Assembly: GCA_025055015.1 (NCBI GenBank)
Contig: JANWYQ010000095.1
Location: forward strand, 1 to 36,447
Direction of reading: 5' to 3'
Length of the DNA stretch: 36,447 nt
DNA from: Caldilineales bacterium
Lineage (GTDB): Bacteria > Chloroflexota > Anaerolineae > JAAEKA01
Shown: in pieces, positions 1 to 8,075 of the stretch
Layout of the letters: each line of letters starts with the position of its first letter
Position numbering within the stretch: position 1 is the stretch's first letter
Made by a program: the position numbers and the translations under genes
Notes under the pieces: model-generated
Database searches by the model: none
Seen by the model: the letters and a program-made list of their open reading frames with translations, nothing else
Told to the model about the DNA's origin: nothing

Positions 1-2044
1 CCGCGTCCACCGGGCCGGTGGTGCTCACCAGCTCCCGGATCACCCACGCCTCCCTGCCGTCGGGCAGGGCGATTTGCCACCAGCTGCCGTCCTGGTTCTT
101 GCCCAGGATGCGGTAGGTCTGGCCGGCGCCGGCGCGCAATACCACCGGGAAGGCGGTGCCGGGGCCGCTGCGCAGGTTCACCGGCTGGGTGGTCACGGCC
201 GAGGCGAAGCTGGGCGTCGGCGTAGCCACAGGGGTGGGCGTGGGCTCGGGCGTGGGCGTGGGGGTGGGCGTGGCCGTCGCCACCACCAGGGAGAACACCG
301 GCGCGCTGGCCAGCAGCTTGCCGCCGTCCGCAATGGCTACCTTGAACTGCACCTGGCCCTCGCCTTGAGGCGGCGTGTAGGTGATGCCGTTGGCGTCCAG
401 CGGCCGCGCCTCGGTGACCGTCTCGCCGTTGGGGCCGGTGACGGTCCAGATCACGTTGTAGCTGCTCTGTCGGGCCGGGGTGTCGCCCGCCAGGTACTCC
501 CGCACCACGTTCCAGATGTCGGGGTCGTAGTCGCCCGCCAGCATGTGCTGGAGCACCACGCCCTTCAGGTTGTAGGTGCTGACCAGCTGCAGCTTGCGCG
601 CGATGCTGGCTGCGTTCTCGATGTACACCCAGCGCTGGTAGCCCGCGTTGTCCCGGTAGGAGTAGGTGAACATGCCGATCTCCTCGTCGAAGGTGAGGGG
701 ATCAATGACGCGGTCGTTGAACAGGCTCACGTCCACCGGCTCGCCGGGCACCAGCACCGGCTGCTCGGCGCGGCCCTCGCCCAGCAGGGTGGCCAGGGCT
801 TCGCTGTAGGACTTCTTCAGCAGGTAGCCGCCGGAGCGCTCCACGCTGTGGGCCGGCAGCACGATCTCGATCTTGTTGCGGGGCACCTCGCCCACGGACC
901 AGCGCAGCAGCGCGTCCATCTCGCCGCCCGGCCGATAGGCCATGGGCTCCACCGGCGCCGGGATGCGGAAGGTGTCCACCACCTGGCCCAGGGCCCGCCA
1001 GTCGTAGCCGCCGGTCAGGAAGCGGTCCTCGGCCACCTGCCGCGGGGCCTCCACCCGCAGGATGAGCTGGCGGCCCTGGCTGTGCAGCCGCTCGGCCAGC
1101 GTGGTGACGAAGCGGGTGAACTCCGCGCTCAGGGTGGGGTCCAACCCGCGGTAGTCCAGCTCCACGCCGGGGTAGTTGTTGGCGGCCAGCAGCCCCTCGA
1201 TGGCTGCCAGGTGCACCCGCTGCAGGTCCTCGCTGATCAGCAGGTTGTCCAGCAGGTCGGTGCGCACCACTCCGTCGTCCCCCCAGTTGCGGATGGTGGG
1301 GAAGGCGGCATAGGAGCCGCCGGCTGCAGTGCTCAGCGCCATGCTGCCGGAGATGGTGCCGTCGCCGTTCAGGAAGAAGCCGTTGGAGGTAGCGTGGGTG
1401 ACCGCGTCGCGGCCGGCCTCCGGCATCCCCTCCCCAGGGGGCACGTCCACGCCACCCGTGGGGAGCTGGCGGTTGGTCTGCATCACCATGAAGGAGCGGG
1501 GCGTGTAGTTCAGCTCCGCCAGGATCACCTCGCGGCCGGCGGCGCTGTCCACGATCACGTGGCTGGGGATGAAGCGCCATTCGCTGCCGGTCCACTCGTA
1601 GAGGTCCAGCGTCTCGTAAGGCAGGCTGTCGTTGGGGATGGGCACGGTGAGGATGGAAGCCAGGGGCGCCTTGCCGCGCAGCTCGATTTGGTAGAGGGGG
1701 CTCTTGGGGACCAGGTAGTTCGCGGCGGCGATCTGGTTGGCGGCTGTCTTCAGCTCGTCGTTGGTGTTACCCTTTAGGAAGTCGTCCCTGGGCACGCTCA
1801 CCAGCTTGCTGCGGAAGTCGCCGGCCACGCCGTAAGCGGGAAAGGCGACGTGCGTGCCGTCGGGGTCCTGGATGCCGCTGTCGGTGTTGGCCCTGCCGGT
1901 CACCATGCCGCGAGTCGCCAGTCGTTCGGGCAGGTTGATGGGCGGCAGGATCAGGGCCAGCGCCAGCATGATCAACAACGCCAGGGTGATCAAGATGTTC
2001 AGCGTGCGGCTTGCGGGTGCCATGGGCGCTGTGGTGGTGCTCAT
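1..2044 (-). CDS. Secreted GH18-like protein with C-terminal SH3b domain (partial, 3' end missing)
   Basis: The ATG lies at 2044-2042 and the frame is open to the window edge (681 codons seen). Residues about 13-34 form one hydrophobic anchor or signal segment. Residues about 230-510 look like a GH18-type (beta/alpha)8 barrel. The family's active-site strand DGxDxDxE reads PGVELDYR here: Asp297 is kept, but the catalytic Glu position is Arg299. A beta-sandwich-like stretch follows, then a Thr/Pro/Val-rich linker made of TPTP repeats, then a bacterial SH3 domain (NLRSGPGTAFPVV, then GSWWQIALPDGREAWV). Known: SH3b domains commonly bind cell-wall glycans or peptides. Inferred: a cell-surface glycan-binding protein that may not hydrolyse. 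Family assignment is fairly secure; activity is doubtful. Confidence 0.85.
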   Translation of the reverse strand, partial: MSTTTAPMAPASRTLNILITLALLIMLALALILPPINLPERLATRGMVTGRANTDSGIQDPDGTHVAFPAYGVAGDFRSKLVSVPRDDFLKGNTNDELKTAANQIAAANYLVPKSPLYQIELRGKAPLASILTVPIPNDSLPYETLDLYEWTGSEWRFIPSHVIVDSAAGREVILAELNYTPRSFMVMQTNRQLPTGGVDVPPGEGMPEAGRDAVTHATSNGFFLNGDGTISGSMALSTAAGGSYAAFPTIRNWGDDGVVRTDLLDNLLISEDLQRVHLAAIEGLLAANNYPGVELDYRGLDPTLSAEFTRFVTTLAERLHSQGRQLILRVEAPRQVAEDRFLTGGYDWRALGQVVDTFRIPAPVEPMAYRPGGEMDALLRWSVGEVPRNKIEIVLPAHSVERSGGYLLKKSYSEALATLLGEGRAEQPVLVPGEPVDVSLFNDRVIDPLTFDEEIGMFTYSYRDNAGYQRWVYIENAASIARKLQLVSTYNLKGVVLQHMLAGDYDPDIWNVVREYLAGDTPARQSSYNVIWTVTGPNGETVTEARPLDANGITYTPPQGEGQVQFKVAIADGGKLLASAPVFSLVVATATPTPTPTPEPTPTPVATPTPSFASAVTTQPVNLRSGPGTAFPVVLRAGAGQTYRILGKNQDGSWWQIALPDGREAWVIRELVSTTGPVDA

Positions 2045-2315
2045 AGGCCGTTACCGTCCTTCTTGCCTGGGAACACAACACGAGCCAAGCCGGAGGCGTA
2101 GATGCCATCGAGGAGACCGGCCGTCCGTCGGCGTCGCCGGTCAGCGGTCGCTTGGTCTACAGCCTAGGGCTGACTCGTGTGGGCTTGCAGGCATTACGGG
2201 TGGGGGTCAAAGCCAGGCAACAAACAGCGCCCATAGGAAGGGCGCCCCAACCTGGCTGCATGGGTGCGACGCCGGCGCCTCAAGGCGCCAGCCGCCGACC
2301 GCTAGGATGGCCGCC
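2045..2315 (-). other. Long 5' leader of the GH18-like gene, with hairpins
   Basis: If the promoter at 2344-2316 drives the GH18-like gene, its transcript carries a leader of about 265 nt. It holds two clear hairpins: GGCGCC-TTGA-GGCGCC (2289-2274, read on the minus strand) and GCGCCC-N7-GGGCGC (2245-2227). I see no convincing gene in it. A short reading frame crosses it but lacks a ribosome site and is probably a by-product of base composition. I do not recognise a riboswitch class. Confidence 0.35.
2217..2245 (-). terminator. Terminator-like hairpin in the leader
   Basis: On the minus strand GCGCCC (2245-2240) pairs with GGGCGC (2232-2227) across a 7-nt loop, followed by TGTTTGTTG. The stem is only 6 bp and the T-run is interrupted. 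It could end transcripts of the small membrane-protein gene upstream, or attenuate the GH18-like transcript. Confidence 0.35.
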
Positions 2316-2344
2316 ATTGTAGCACAGGCGATGGGATTTGCCAA
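2316..2344 (-). promoter_or_regulatory. Sigma70-type promoter candidate for the GH18-like gene
   Basis: Read on the minus strand: TTGGCA (2344-2339), 17-bp spacer, TACAAT (2321-2316). Both hexamers match consensus at five of six positions. It sits just after the stop of the small membrane-protein gene and points at the GH18-like gene. Confidence 0.6.
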
Positions 2345-2367
2345 AGCGGCTTTGGCGAGGTGTTGGC

Positions 2368-2592
2368 TCACCGCTCGGCCCACCAGCCGAGCAGGCTGAC
2401 GATGATCCACAGCAGGACCAGCAGCGCCGCTCCGGCCGACAGGCAGATCAGCGCCGTGGCCAGCGCGCCGACGCCGTAGATCCAAGCGATGAGCCCGCCG
2501 CCGACAACCAGCAGGAAGACGATCACCGCCAGGAAAAGGTTGCGCTCCTGGCGCTGGCGCATGCGGCGGAGGTCAGTCGGGGGCCTGGACAT
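2368..2592 (-). CDS. Small two-helix membrane protein, function unknown
   Basis: 74 residues, ATG at 2592-2590. The N-terminus is basic (RRMRQRQER). It is followed by two hydrophobic segments, about residues 19-39 and 43-68, separated by a short turn, and the protein ends in WWAER. The positive N-terminus favours a cytoplasmic N-in hairpin. It is read divergently from the gene at 2723, with overlapping promoters, so the two may share a regulator. I do not recognise a family. The hydrophobic pattern and own promoter support a real gene. Confidence 0.7.
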   Translation of the reverse strand: MSRPPTDLRRMRQRQERNLFLAVIVFLLVVGGGLIAWIYGVGALATALICLSAGAALLVLLWIIVSLLGWWAER

Positions 2593-2600
2593 CGGCCACC

Positions 2601-2630
2601 AGTGTACTCAGCATCGAAGGGTTAGACAAG
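2601..2630 (-). promoter_or_regulatory. Promoter candidate of the small membrane-protein gene
   Basis: On the minus strand TTGTCT (2630-2625), 17-bp spacer, TACACT (2606-2601); each hexamer matches four of six consensus positions. Transcription would begin only a few bases before the ATG, giving an almost leaderless mRNA. Its -35 overlaps the -35 of the divergent plus-strand promoter. Confidence 0.45.
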
Positions 2631-2651
2631 CCCGGCGGCGCATGGTATACT
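2623..2651 (+). promoter_or_regulatory. Extended -10 promoter for the 2723 gene and rsmI
   Basis: TAGACA (2623-2628), 17-bp spacer, TATACT (2646-2651), with an upstream TGG giving an extended -10. Each hexamer matches five of six consensus bases. The predicted start is near 2658, inside the palindromic sequence that follows. Confidence 0.7.
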
Positions 2652-2655
2652 CAGC

Positions 2656-2690
2656 CAGTTTCCCGGGAACCGGCAGTTTCCGGGAAACTG
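2656..2690. promoter_or_regulatory. Tandem palindromes at the transcription start (operator or RNA hairpin)
   Basis: Two related palindromes lie side by side: TTCCCGGGAA (2660-2669) and CAGTTTCC-G-GGAAACTG (2674-2690, perfect 8-1-8). Both belong to a direct repeat CAGTTTCC(C)GGGAA with an 18-bp period. They begin about 5 bp after the -10 element, a position where a bound repressor would block initiation. Alternatively CAGTTTCCCGG (2656-2666) can pair with CCGGGAAACTG (2680-2690) as an 11-bp hairpin at the 5' end of the mRNA. The binding protein is unknown. Confidence 0.6.
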
Positions 2691-2722
2691 ACTTTACCCA
2701 CACGCCAACGGGAACGCTTTCC

Positions 2723-4075
2723 ATGTCTTCTGTTTCCTCGCCCGCTACACCCTCTCACGGCCGTGCGGCCCGCCGCGGGGCCAACCGGCTCTTGATCGGC
2801 CTGGTTGCGGCGCTGGTGGTGACCCTGCTGGTGGGGTTGCTGGCCATCGCAGCCTACCTGCGCCTGACCCGCGGCCGCACCGACGTCTGGACCTGGCAGG
2901 ACCCCCTGCTGGCGGTAGACATCACCCGCGTGCGCAGCGACATCGGCGTCATCCCGTTGGTGGGCGACTCGGCCACCGCCAGCGTGCAGGAGGCGTTGGC
3001 GGCTGGCGAGCCCGACAGCGCCTACGCGCTCCTGGTCTACGACACCCGGCTCAGCGACGGCGAGCGGATGGGCCAGCTCTTGCCCGTGGCCCGCGCCTTC
3101 GAGCAAGTGCAGGCTGCCGATCTGGCTGCGCTGAGCTACCAGCAGATGCACTCCCTGGCCGCCCTGAGCCCCACCCTGTCCGACTACGAGCGGGCGCGCG
3201 GGTCCCTGGACGCAGCGGCCGGCTTCCTGGGGTTGGGCAAGCCCCGCGCGGCTCGGCCCATCCTGGCGCAGGCCGAGGTCTTGGCCCGCTACAGCCCCAC
3301 CCTAGCCCCGGTCCAGCGCCAGGAGATCCTTCAGCGCCTCGGGCCGCTCTACAGCGAGGCGGGCATGGCCCGCGAGGCCCAGGAGGTCGCCATGGCCCTG
3401 CGCGGTCCGCTGGCTCTGCCCGACTCGCGCCTCGCGCCGGGGCCCTTCCTGCCCGCCTTCCAGGGGCAGTTCACGCCGCCCGCCGAGGTGCAGGCGGCTG
3501 AGCTGAACCGCCGACGGGCTGCCGTGGCCTACATCACCGCCTGGGACGCCACCGGCGGCCGCGACGTGCAGGCCGCGCGCGCCGCCCTAGCGGCTGCGCT
3601 TCAGGCGGAGGACGCAGCGCGGCAGGCCGCTTTCCCCGCCTCCCTGCAGGCTGCGGCCAGCCTGCCCGACCGGGCGGCTGTGTTGCAGGACCGCATCCAC
3701 TGGCTGACGCTGAAGTTGCGCGTAGCCGCCGGCGCTTTGGGCTTCACCCTGCTGCCCCAATGGCAGGTGGCCGTGGACGGCATCGCCGCGGAGCTGGTCC
3801 AGACCTACGACCAGCTGTGGGACAACTACGACCAGCAGGCGGCGCAGCTTCCCGACGCCGACCAAGTGAACCTGGCGCGGGTGGAGATCCTGCGCCGCGC
3901 GCTGCTGTTGGCCCGGCTGGGCCTCTACCCGACACCCTCGCAGGACAACCTGGCCCTGCGCCTGGCGGAGGCGCAAGCCGCAGCGGCCGATCTGCTGCCC
4001 CTGTTCGTGGTCGAGGAGCCGTGGGGCGACGGCCGCATCTTCCGGCTGAGCGAGGCCCTCGAGGGCGGCCCATGA
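2723..4075 (+). CDS. Membrane-anchored helical protein, function unknown
   Basis: 450 residues from the ATG at 2723; earlier in-frame ATGs lie upstream of or on the promoter. One transmembrane helix (about residues 24-47) follows a basic N-terminus. The rest is Ala/Leu-rich and helical and would face the outside, with segments such as ALAAGEPDSAYALLVYDTRL that recall TPR-like helical pairs, though I cannot assign repeats firmly. No catalytic motif is visible. The stop TGA overlaps the rsmI ATG (ATGA, 4072-4075), so the two are translationally coupled. No family recognised. Confidence 0.8.
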   Translation: MSSVSSPATPSHGRAARRGANRLLIGLVAALVVTLLVGLLAIAAYLRLTRGRTDVWTWQDPLLAVDITRVRSDIGVIPLVGDSATASVQEALAAGEPDSAYALLVYDTRLSDGERMGQLLPVARAFEQVQAADLAALSYQQMHSLAALSPTLSDYERARGSLDAAAGFLGLGKPRAARPILAQAEVLARYSPTLAPVQRQEILQRLGPLYSEAGMAREAQEVAMALRGPLALPDSRLAPGPFLPAFQGQFTPPAEVQAAELNRRRAAVAYITAWDATGGRDVQAARAALAAALQAEDAARQAAFPASLQAAASLPDRAAVLQDRIHWLTLKLRVAAGALGFTLLPQWQVAVDGIAAELVQTYDQLWDNYDQQAAQLPDADQVNLARVEILRRALLLARLGLYPTPSQDNLALRLAEAQAAAADLLPLFVVEEPWGDGRIFRLSEALEGGP

Positions 4076-4914
4076 GCGTTCTCTACGTGGTGGGCACGCC
4101 CATCGGCAACTTGGAGGACATCGGCCAGCGCGCGCTGCGGGTCCTCACCGAAGCCGACCTGATCGCAGCGGAGGACACGCGTGTCACGCACACCCTGCTG
4201 GAGCGCTACGGCATCAGCACGCCGCTCACCACCTACACCGACGCCTATGACCGCCAGAAGACCGCCCGCATCGAGCGGGTGCTGGAAGCGTTGAACGCCG
4301 GTCGGCGGGTGGCCCTGGTCTCCGACGCGGGCATGCCGGGCCTGGCGGACCCCGGCTACGAGCTGATCCGGGCCGCGCTGGCCGCGGGGCACCAGGTGGT
4401 GGTGGTGCCGGGGCCGTCGGCGGTCACGGCGGCGCTAGTGGCCTCAGGGTTGCCCACCGATCGCTTCCTTTATATAGGGTACTTGCCGCGCCGCGCCACG
4501 GCCCGGCGGGCGCTGCTGGCCGAGCTGGCCGACGAGCCGGGCACCATCGTGGCCTTCGAGGCGCCGCATCGGTTGGCCGCGGCCCTGCAGGACCTGTTGG
4601 AGGTGCTGGGCGACCGCCAGGTTGCAGTCGGCCGCGAGCTCACCAAGCGCTTCGAGGAGGTGTGGCGCGGCTCGCTCTCGGCGGCCGTGGCCCACTTCAC
4701 GGCCAACCCCCCGCGCGGGGAGATCACCTTGGTGATCGCCGGCACCGGCCGGCCGCGCGGCCGTGGCGAGTGGTCGCAGGCGCAGGTGGCCGAGGCCGTC
4801 GAGCTCCTGCGGGCGGAGGGGCTGTCGGCGGCGGCCATTGCCCGGGTCGTAGCGCGGCTGTCCGGTTGGGACCGCAGTCGCGTGTACGCCCTGGCCGCCA
4901 GCGCGGAAGCGTAG
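4072..4914 (+). CDS. rsmI: 16S rRNA (cytidine-1402-2'-O)-methyltransferase RsmI
   Basis: 280 residues, the usual length for the family. RsmI methylates the 2'-O of C1402 in 16S rRNA in the decoding centre, using S-adenosylmethionine. Visible SAM-methylase (TP-methylase fold) motifs are GTPIGNLEDI near residue 9, DTRVT near 37, SDAGMPGLADPG near 84, PGPSAVTAALVASGLP near 113 and FEAPHRL near 161. The C-terminal 40 residues form the small helical domain (LSAAAIARVVARLSG). The ATGA overlap with the upstream gene fixes the start. Transcription from the 2623-2651 promoter is likely. Confidence 0.97.
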   Translation: MSVLYVVGTPIGNLEDIGQRALRVLTEADLIAAEDTRVTHTLLERYGISTPLTTYTDAYDRQKTARIERVLEALNAGRRVALVSDAGMPGLADPGYELIRAALAAGHQVVVVPGPSAVTAALVASGLPTDRFLYIGYLPRRATARRALLAELADEPGTIVAFEAPHRLAAALQDLLEVLGDRQVAVGRELTKRFEEVWRGSLSAAVAHFTANPPRGEITLVIAGTGRPRGRGEWSQAQVAEAVELLRAEGLSAAAIARVVARLSGWDRSRVYALAASAEA

Positions 4915-4936
4915 GGAAAACGACAGCGACGGTTGA

Positions 4937-4965
4937 TTGACAAACGACGGTGTTCGCAGTATACT
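4937..4965 (+). promoter_or_regulatory. Strong sigma70-type promoter upstream of the SWIM gene
   Basis: TTGACA (4937-4942), 17-bp spacer, TATACT (4960-4965): a perfect -35, a -10 with five of six consensus bases, and ideal spacing. It is the best promoter in the window, and it starts transcription about 200 bp before the SWIM-protein ATG. Confidence 0.8.
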
Positions 4966-4970
4966 GGGAC

Positions 4971-5101
4971 CAACCAGTGACCAGCGGCTTGCCGTGGACT
5001 CAGGCCGCTGGCTGGAGCAGCTACCATGCCTCTGAGCCAGTGTTTTCACAGCGTTGAACCGGGACACCACGACGGGCATCGTCGCGGTGTCCTGTGTTTT
5101 T
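4971..5101 (+). ncRNA. Candidate small RNA or attenuated leader (about 130 nt)
   Basis: Between the promoter (4937-4965) and the intrinsic terminator (5062-5101) lies a self-contained transcription unit with no plausible reading frame. It folds by eye: CCAGCGGC (4981-4988) pairs with GCCGCTGG downstream, and a CTCAG segment could compete by pairing with CTGAG near 5031-5035. It is either an independent sRNA or a leader whose terminator is overcome to express the SWIM gene at 5172. I compared it mentally with 6S, SRP RNA, T-box and common riboswitches and recognise none. Confidence 0.5.
5062..5101 (+). terminator. Intrinsic terminator ahead of the SWIM gene
   Basis: GGACACCACGACG (5062-5074) pairs with CGTCGCGGTGTCC (5080-5092), 13 positions with one A-C mismatch and a 5-nt loop. 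TGTGTTTTT follows. It lies 71 bp before the SWIM start codon. Confidence 0.75.
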
Positions 5102-5171
5102 GGGCCAGGGTGAGCTGAGGCGGCGGCTGCGCCAGCGTCCAAGTTCACTCCCAGCGACCACGGAGGGTGGC

Positions 5172-5435
5172 ATGGACACAGGGTTGATTTCCCGGATCAT
5201 CAAGGCCCGCCAGTACGCTCAAGAGCGGCACCGTGTGGAGTTCAACAGCTTCGACGTGACCTTTGCGGGCGAGCACAACACCTACAAGATCACCTACAAC
5301 CAAGGCGAGTGGGCTTGCACCTGCGAAGAGGCGGTGCGCATGGGGGTGTGCAGCCACATCATGGCCCTGGAGCGCATCCTGGGAGACGCCGTGATCCCGG
5401 CGCAAGCGGCAACGCCTGCGCCGGCCAGCGGCTAG
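5172..5435 (+). CDS. Small SWIM zinc-finger protein
   Basis: 87 residues; the start is fixed by GGAGGG at 5162-5167. The SWIM signature CxC...CxH is present: Cys49, Cys51, Cys60 and His62, in WACTCEEAVRMGVCSHIMAL. SWIM domains bind zinc and mediate DNA or protein contacts, usually inside larger proteins such as Swi2/Snf2 helicases. Here the domain stands almost alone after a 45-residue alpha/beta stretch. The gene is monocistronic, between a terminated leader and its own strong terminator, so expression may be set by read-through at 5062-5101. Partner and target are unknown. Confidence 0.85.
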   Translation: MDTGLISRIIKARQYAQERHRVEFNSFDVTFAGEHNTYKITYNQGEWACTCEEAVRMGVCSHIMALERILGDAVIPAQAATPAPASG

Positions 5436-5459
5436 CCGACGGGAGCAACCGTCTGGACT

Positions 5460-5503
5460 GAGGCGGGCGGGTTGCTGCCGACCAGCGGCCCGCCCGCCTC
5501 TTT
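5460..5503 (+). terminator. Strong intrinsic terminator after the SWIM gene
   Basis: GAGGCGGGCGGG (5460-5471) pairs perfectly over 12 bp with CCCGCCCGCCTC (5489-5500). The loop itself can pair GCTG with CAGC. TTTGTGTG follows. Confidence 0.8.
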
Positions 5504-5600
5504 GTGTGCAGCGGAACCCCCGCCGCAGACCGACCGTCGGAAGGGAGGCGGGCCGGTTCCGGCCTCTGACTCGAGTGCGTGCGACGAACCAGCGAGAGAT

Positions 5601-6623
5601 ATGCAACAGCGAACGCGTGTTTTTCTGGGCTTGGCCATTAGCGCCGTTTTCGTCTACTTCGCCGTGCGCGGGTTGGACCTGCGCAAGGTCGCCTTCTGGA
5701 TGGGGCAGGCCGACTACATCTGGCTGGCGCCGGCCGTGCTGATCTACTTCGTGGCCGTCTGGGGCCGCACGTGGCGGTGGCACTACATGCTGCGGCCGAT
5801 CAAGGTCATCTCCCTGCGCAGCCTGTTCCCCGTGGTGTGCATCGGCTACATGGGCAACAACATCTTCCCGGTGCGGGCCGGCGAGGTGTTGCGCACCTAC
5901 GTGCTCAAGCGCAAGGAGGGGGTGAGCATGAGCGCCAGCTTGACCACGGTGGTGGTGGAGCGGGTGTTCGACGGCCTGGTGATGCTCCTGTTCATCTTCG
6001 TCGCCCTTCCCTTCGTGAACCTGCCCGGCAGCTTGGGAGGGCTGGTGGCGGTGGCCAGCGTGCTCTTCCTGGGGGCGCTGGCAGCCTTTATCGGCCTGGC
6101 GCTGCGGCCGCAGTGGGCCCGCTGGCTGTACACCAACACCCTGCGTCGCGTGCTGCCGGCGCGGCTGCGCAAGCCGGTGGACGGCTTCTTCGAGCGCTTT
6201 CTCACCGGCCTGGAGTTCTTCCTGCGCCCGCGCGACGTGTTGATGGTGTTCCTGACCTCGGTGTTCATCTGGCTGGCCGAGACGGGGAAGTACTGGTTCG
6301 TGATGCACGCCTTCGACAAGCAGGCCGGTGGCTTCCCGGTGCCCTTCTTCGTGCTGATGCTCATGAACGGCATCGTCAACCTGGCCACCACCATCCCCTC
6401 GGCGCCCGGCTACGTCGGCACCTTCGACACCCCCGGAATCGCCGTGCTCACGGCGTACGGAGTAGACAAGAACCTGGCCTTTGGCTATACTATCGTGCTG
6501 CACGCGGCTCTGTGGTTCCCCATCACCATTCTCGGCGCCTGGTTCTTCCGCCGAGAGCAGCTAGCCTGGTCGGAAGTGTCGCGTGCCAAGGCTCAGCGCG
6601 TGGAGAGCCTGGAGAGCGCCTAG
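5601..6623 (+). CDS. Lysylphosphatidylglycerol synthase transmembrane-family protein (YbhN/UPF0104-like)
   Basis: 340 residues with about eight hydrophobic segments. It carries features of the LPG_synthase_TM family: an N-terminal GLDLRKV segment after helix 1, [20 protein letters not shown] near residues 84-103 (the conserved N..P.R.GE motif), and [14 protein letters not shown] near residues 267-280. The family covers integral membrane proteins linked to lipid transfer or flipping. This one lacks the soluble synthase domain of MprF. It lies 77 bp upstream of ugd, so a role in envelope polysaccharide or glycolipid assembly is a reasonable inference. I chose the ATG at 5601; upstream codons are compositionally poor and lie near the previous terminator. 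Confidence 0.85.
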   Translation: MQQRTRVFLGLAISAVFVYFAVRGLDLRKVAFWMGQADYIWLAPAVLIYFVAVWGRTWRWHYMLRPIKVISLRSLFPVVCIGYMGNNIFPVRAGEVLRTYVLKRKEGVSMSASLTTVVVERVFDGLVMLLFIFVALPFVNLPGSLGGLVAVASVLFLGALAAFIGLALRPQWARWLYTNTLRRVLPARLRKPVDGFFERFLTGLEFFLRPRDVLMVFLTSVFIWLAETGKYWFVMHAFDKQAGGFPVPFFVLMLMNGIVNLATTIPSAPGYVGTFDTPGIAVLTAYGVDKNLAFGYTIVLHAALWFPITILGAWFFRREQLAWSEVSRAKAQRVESLESA

Positions 6624-6700
6624 CCGTCCCCTCTCTGCGTCCGAAGGGGCGAGGGCCCGCTGAACAAAACCACAACGCCACGGGAGACAGAAGCGATCCT

Positions 6701-8056
6701 ATGAAGAACATCTGCGTTATCGGCACCGGCTACGTCGGCCTGGTGACCGGCACCTGTTTCGCCGACCTGGGCAACCGGGTGGTGTGCGTGGACATCAACG
6801 AGGAGAAGATCGCCAGCCTGCGCGCCGGCAAGATGCCCATCTATGAGCCCGGCTTGGAGGAGATGGTGGAGCGCAACGTGCGCGCCGGCCGCCTCTTCTT
6901 CACCACCTCCTACGAGGAAGGGCTGGACGGCGCCGAGTTTGTCTTCATCGCTGTGGGCACGCCGTCGGGCGTGGACGGCGAGGCCGACCTGCGCTACGTG
7001 CGGATGGCCGCCGAGGAGATCGCGCGCACCATGAAGGCGCCGCTGATCATCATCAACAAGAGCACGGTGCCGGTGGGCACGGGCGACTGGGTGGCCGACA
7101 TCATCTCCCGCAACCAGCCCAAGCCCATCGAGTTCGCCGTGGTCTCCAACCCGGAGTTCCTGCGCGAGGGCAACGCCATCAGCGACTTCCTGAACCCGGA
7201 CCGGGTGGTGCTGGGCTCGCTGAACAAGGAGGCGGCCGAGAAGGTGGCGCAGCTTCACCTGGCCCTGCGCGCGCCCATCATGGTCACCGACCTGCGCACC
7301 GCGGAGATGATCAAGTACGCCTCCAACGCCTTCCTGGCCACCCGCATCTCCTTCATCAACGAGATCGCCGCCATCTGCGAGGAGCTGGGCGCGGACGTGA
7401 AGGAGGTGGCCGCCGGCATGGGCTACGACAAGCGCATCGGCCGCTACTTTCTGGACGCCGGCCTGGGCTACGGCGGCTCCTGCTTCCCTAAGGACGTGCT
7501 GGCCCTGGAGCACATGGCCCTGGTCCACGGCACGCACCCCGCGCTGCTGCGGGCGGTGATGGACATCAACCGCGACCAGCGCCGCAAGGTAATCCGCAGG
7601 CTGCGCAGCGAGCTGGGCGGCCTGCGGGACTGCGTGGTCGGCCTGCTGGGCCTGGCCTTCAAGCCCAACACCGACGACATGCGCGAGGCGCCCGCGGTGG
7701 AGATCGCACACCTGCTGCGCAACGAGGGCGCCATCGTCAAGGGCTACGACCCGGTGGCGATGCCCGTGGCCGCGCGCGAGCTGCCGGAGGTGCGGCTGGC
7801 CAAGGACCCCTACGACCTGGCCGAGGGGTGCGACGCCATCGTGGTCTGCACCGAGTGGAACGAGTTCCGCCACCTGGACATGCAGCGCGTGAAGCGCGCC
7901 ATGCGCCGCCCCGTGCTCTACGACGGCCGCAACATCTACGATCCCGTGGCCATGACCGAGCTGGGCTTCCGCTACTTCGGCGTGGGCCGGCCGGTGCCCA
8001 ACGCGCACAAGGACAAGCCCGACATCGTGACGCCCGCCTTGCCCTCCGGTGTCTGA
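6701..8056 (+). CDS. ugd: UDP-glucose 6-dehydrogenase
   Basis: 451 residues. The enzyme oxidises UDP-glucose to UDP-glucuronate with two NAD+, supplying uronic acids for surface polysaccharides. Visible: the N-terminal Rossmann NAD site ([12 protein letters not shown]), the VGTPSG motif near residue 87, NPEFLREG near 153, the catalytic cysteine Cys261 in [10 protein letters not shown], the [15 protein letters not shown] segment of the UDP-binding C-terminal domain near 313, and VCTEWNEF near 383. Length fits the bacterial enzyme. GGGAG at 6682-6686 is somewhat distant from the ATG. The neighbouring flippase-like gene suggests an envelope-glycan operon that continues into the M16 genes. Confidence 0.96.
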   Translation: MKNICVIGTGYVGLVTGTCFADLGNRVVCVDINEEKIASLRAGKMPIYEPGLEEMVERNVRAGRLFFTTSYEEGLDGAEFVFIAVGTPSGVDGEADLRYVRMAAEEIARTMKAPLIIINKSTVPVGTGDWVADIISRNQPKPIEFAVVSNPEFLREGNAISDFLNPDRVVLGSLNKEAAEKVAQLHLALRAPIMVTDLRTAEMIKYASNAFLATRISFINEIAAICEELGADVKEVAAGMGYDKRIGRYFLDAGLGYGGSCFPKDVLALEHMALVHGTHPALLRAVMDINRDQRRKVIRRLRSELGGLRDCVVGLLGLAFKPNTDDMREAPAVEIAHLLRNEGAIVKGYDPVAMPVAARELPEVRLAKDPYDLAEGCDAIVVCTEWNEFRHLDMQRVKRAMRRPVLYDGRNIYDPVAMTELGFRYFGVGRPVPNAHKDKPDIVTPALPSGV

Positions 8057-8075
8057 CCGCGCCGCCCGCTGCGCC

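Noticed and set aside
74-1777. Long plus-strand open frame opposite the GH18-like gene
   Set aside because: Its His/Gly/Val/Gln-rich composition is typical of the complement of GC-rich coding sequence; the minus-strand frame has coherent domains.
2207-2485. 92-codon minus-strand frame overlapping the small membrane-protein gene
   Set aside because: It overlaps the better-supported 2368-2592 gene in another frame and covers promoter and hairpin sequence.
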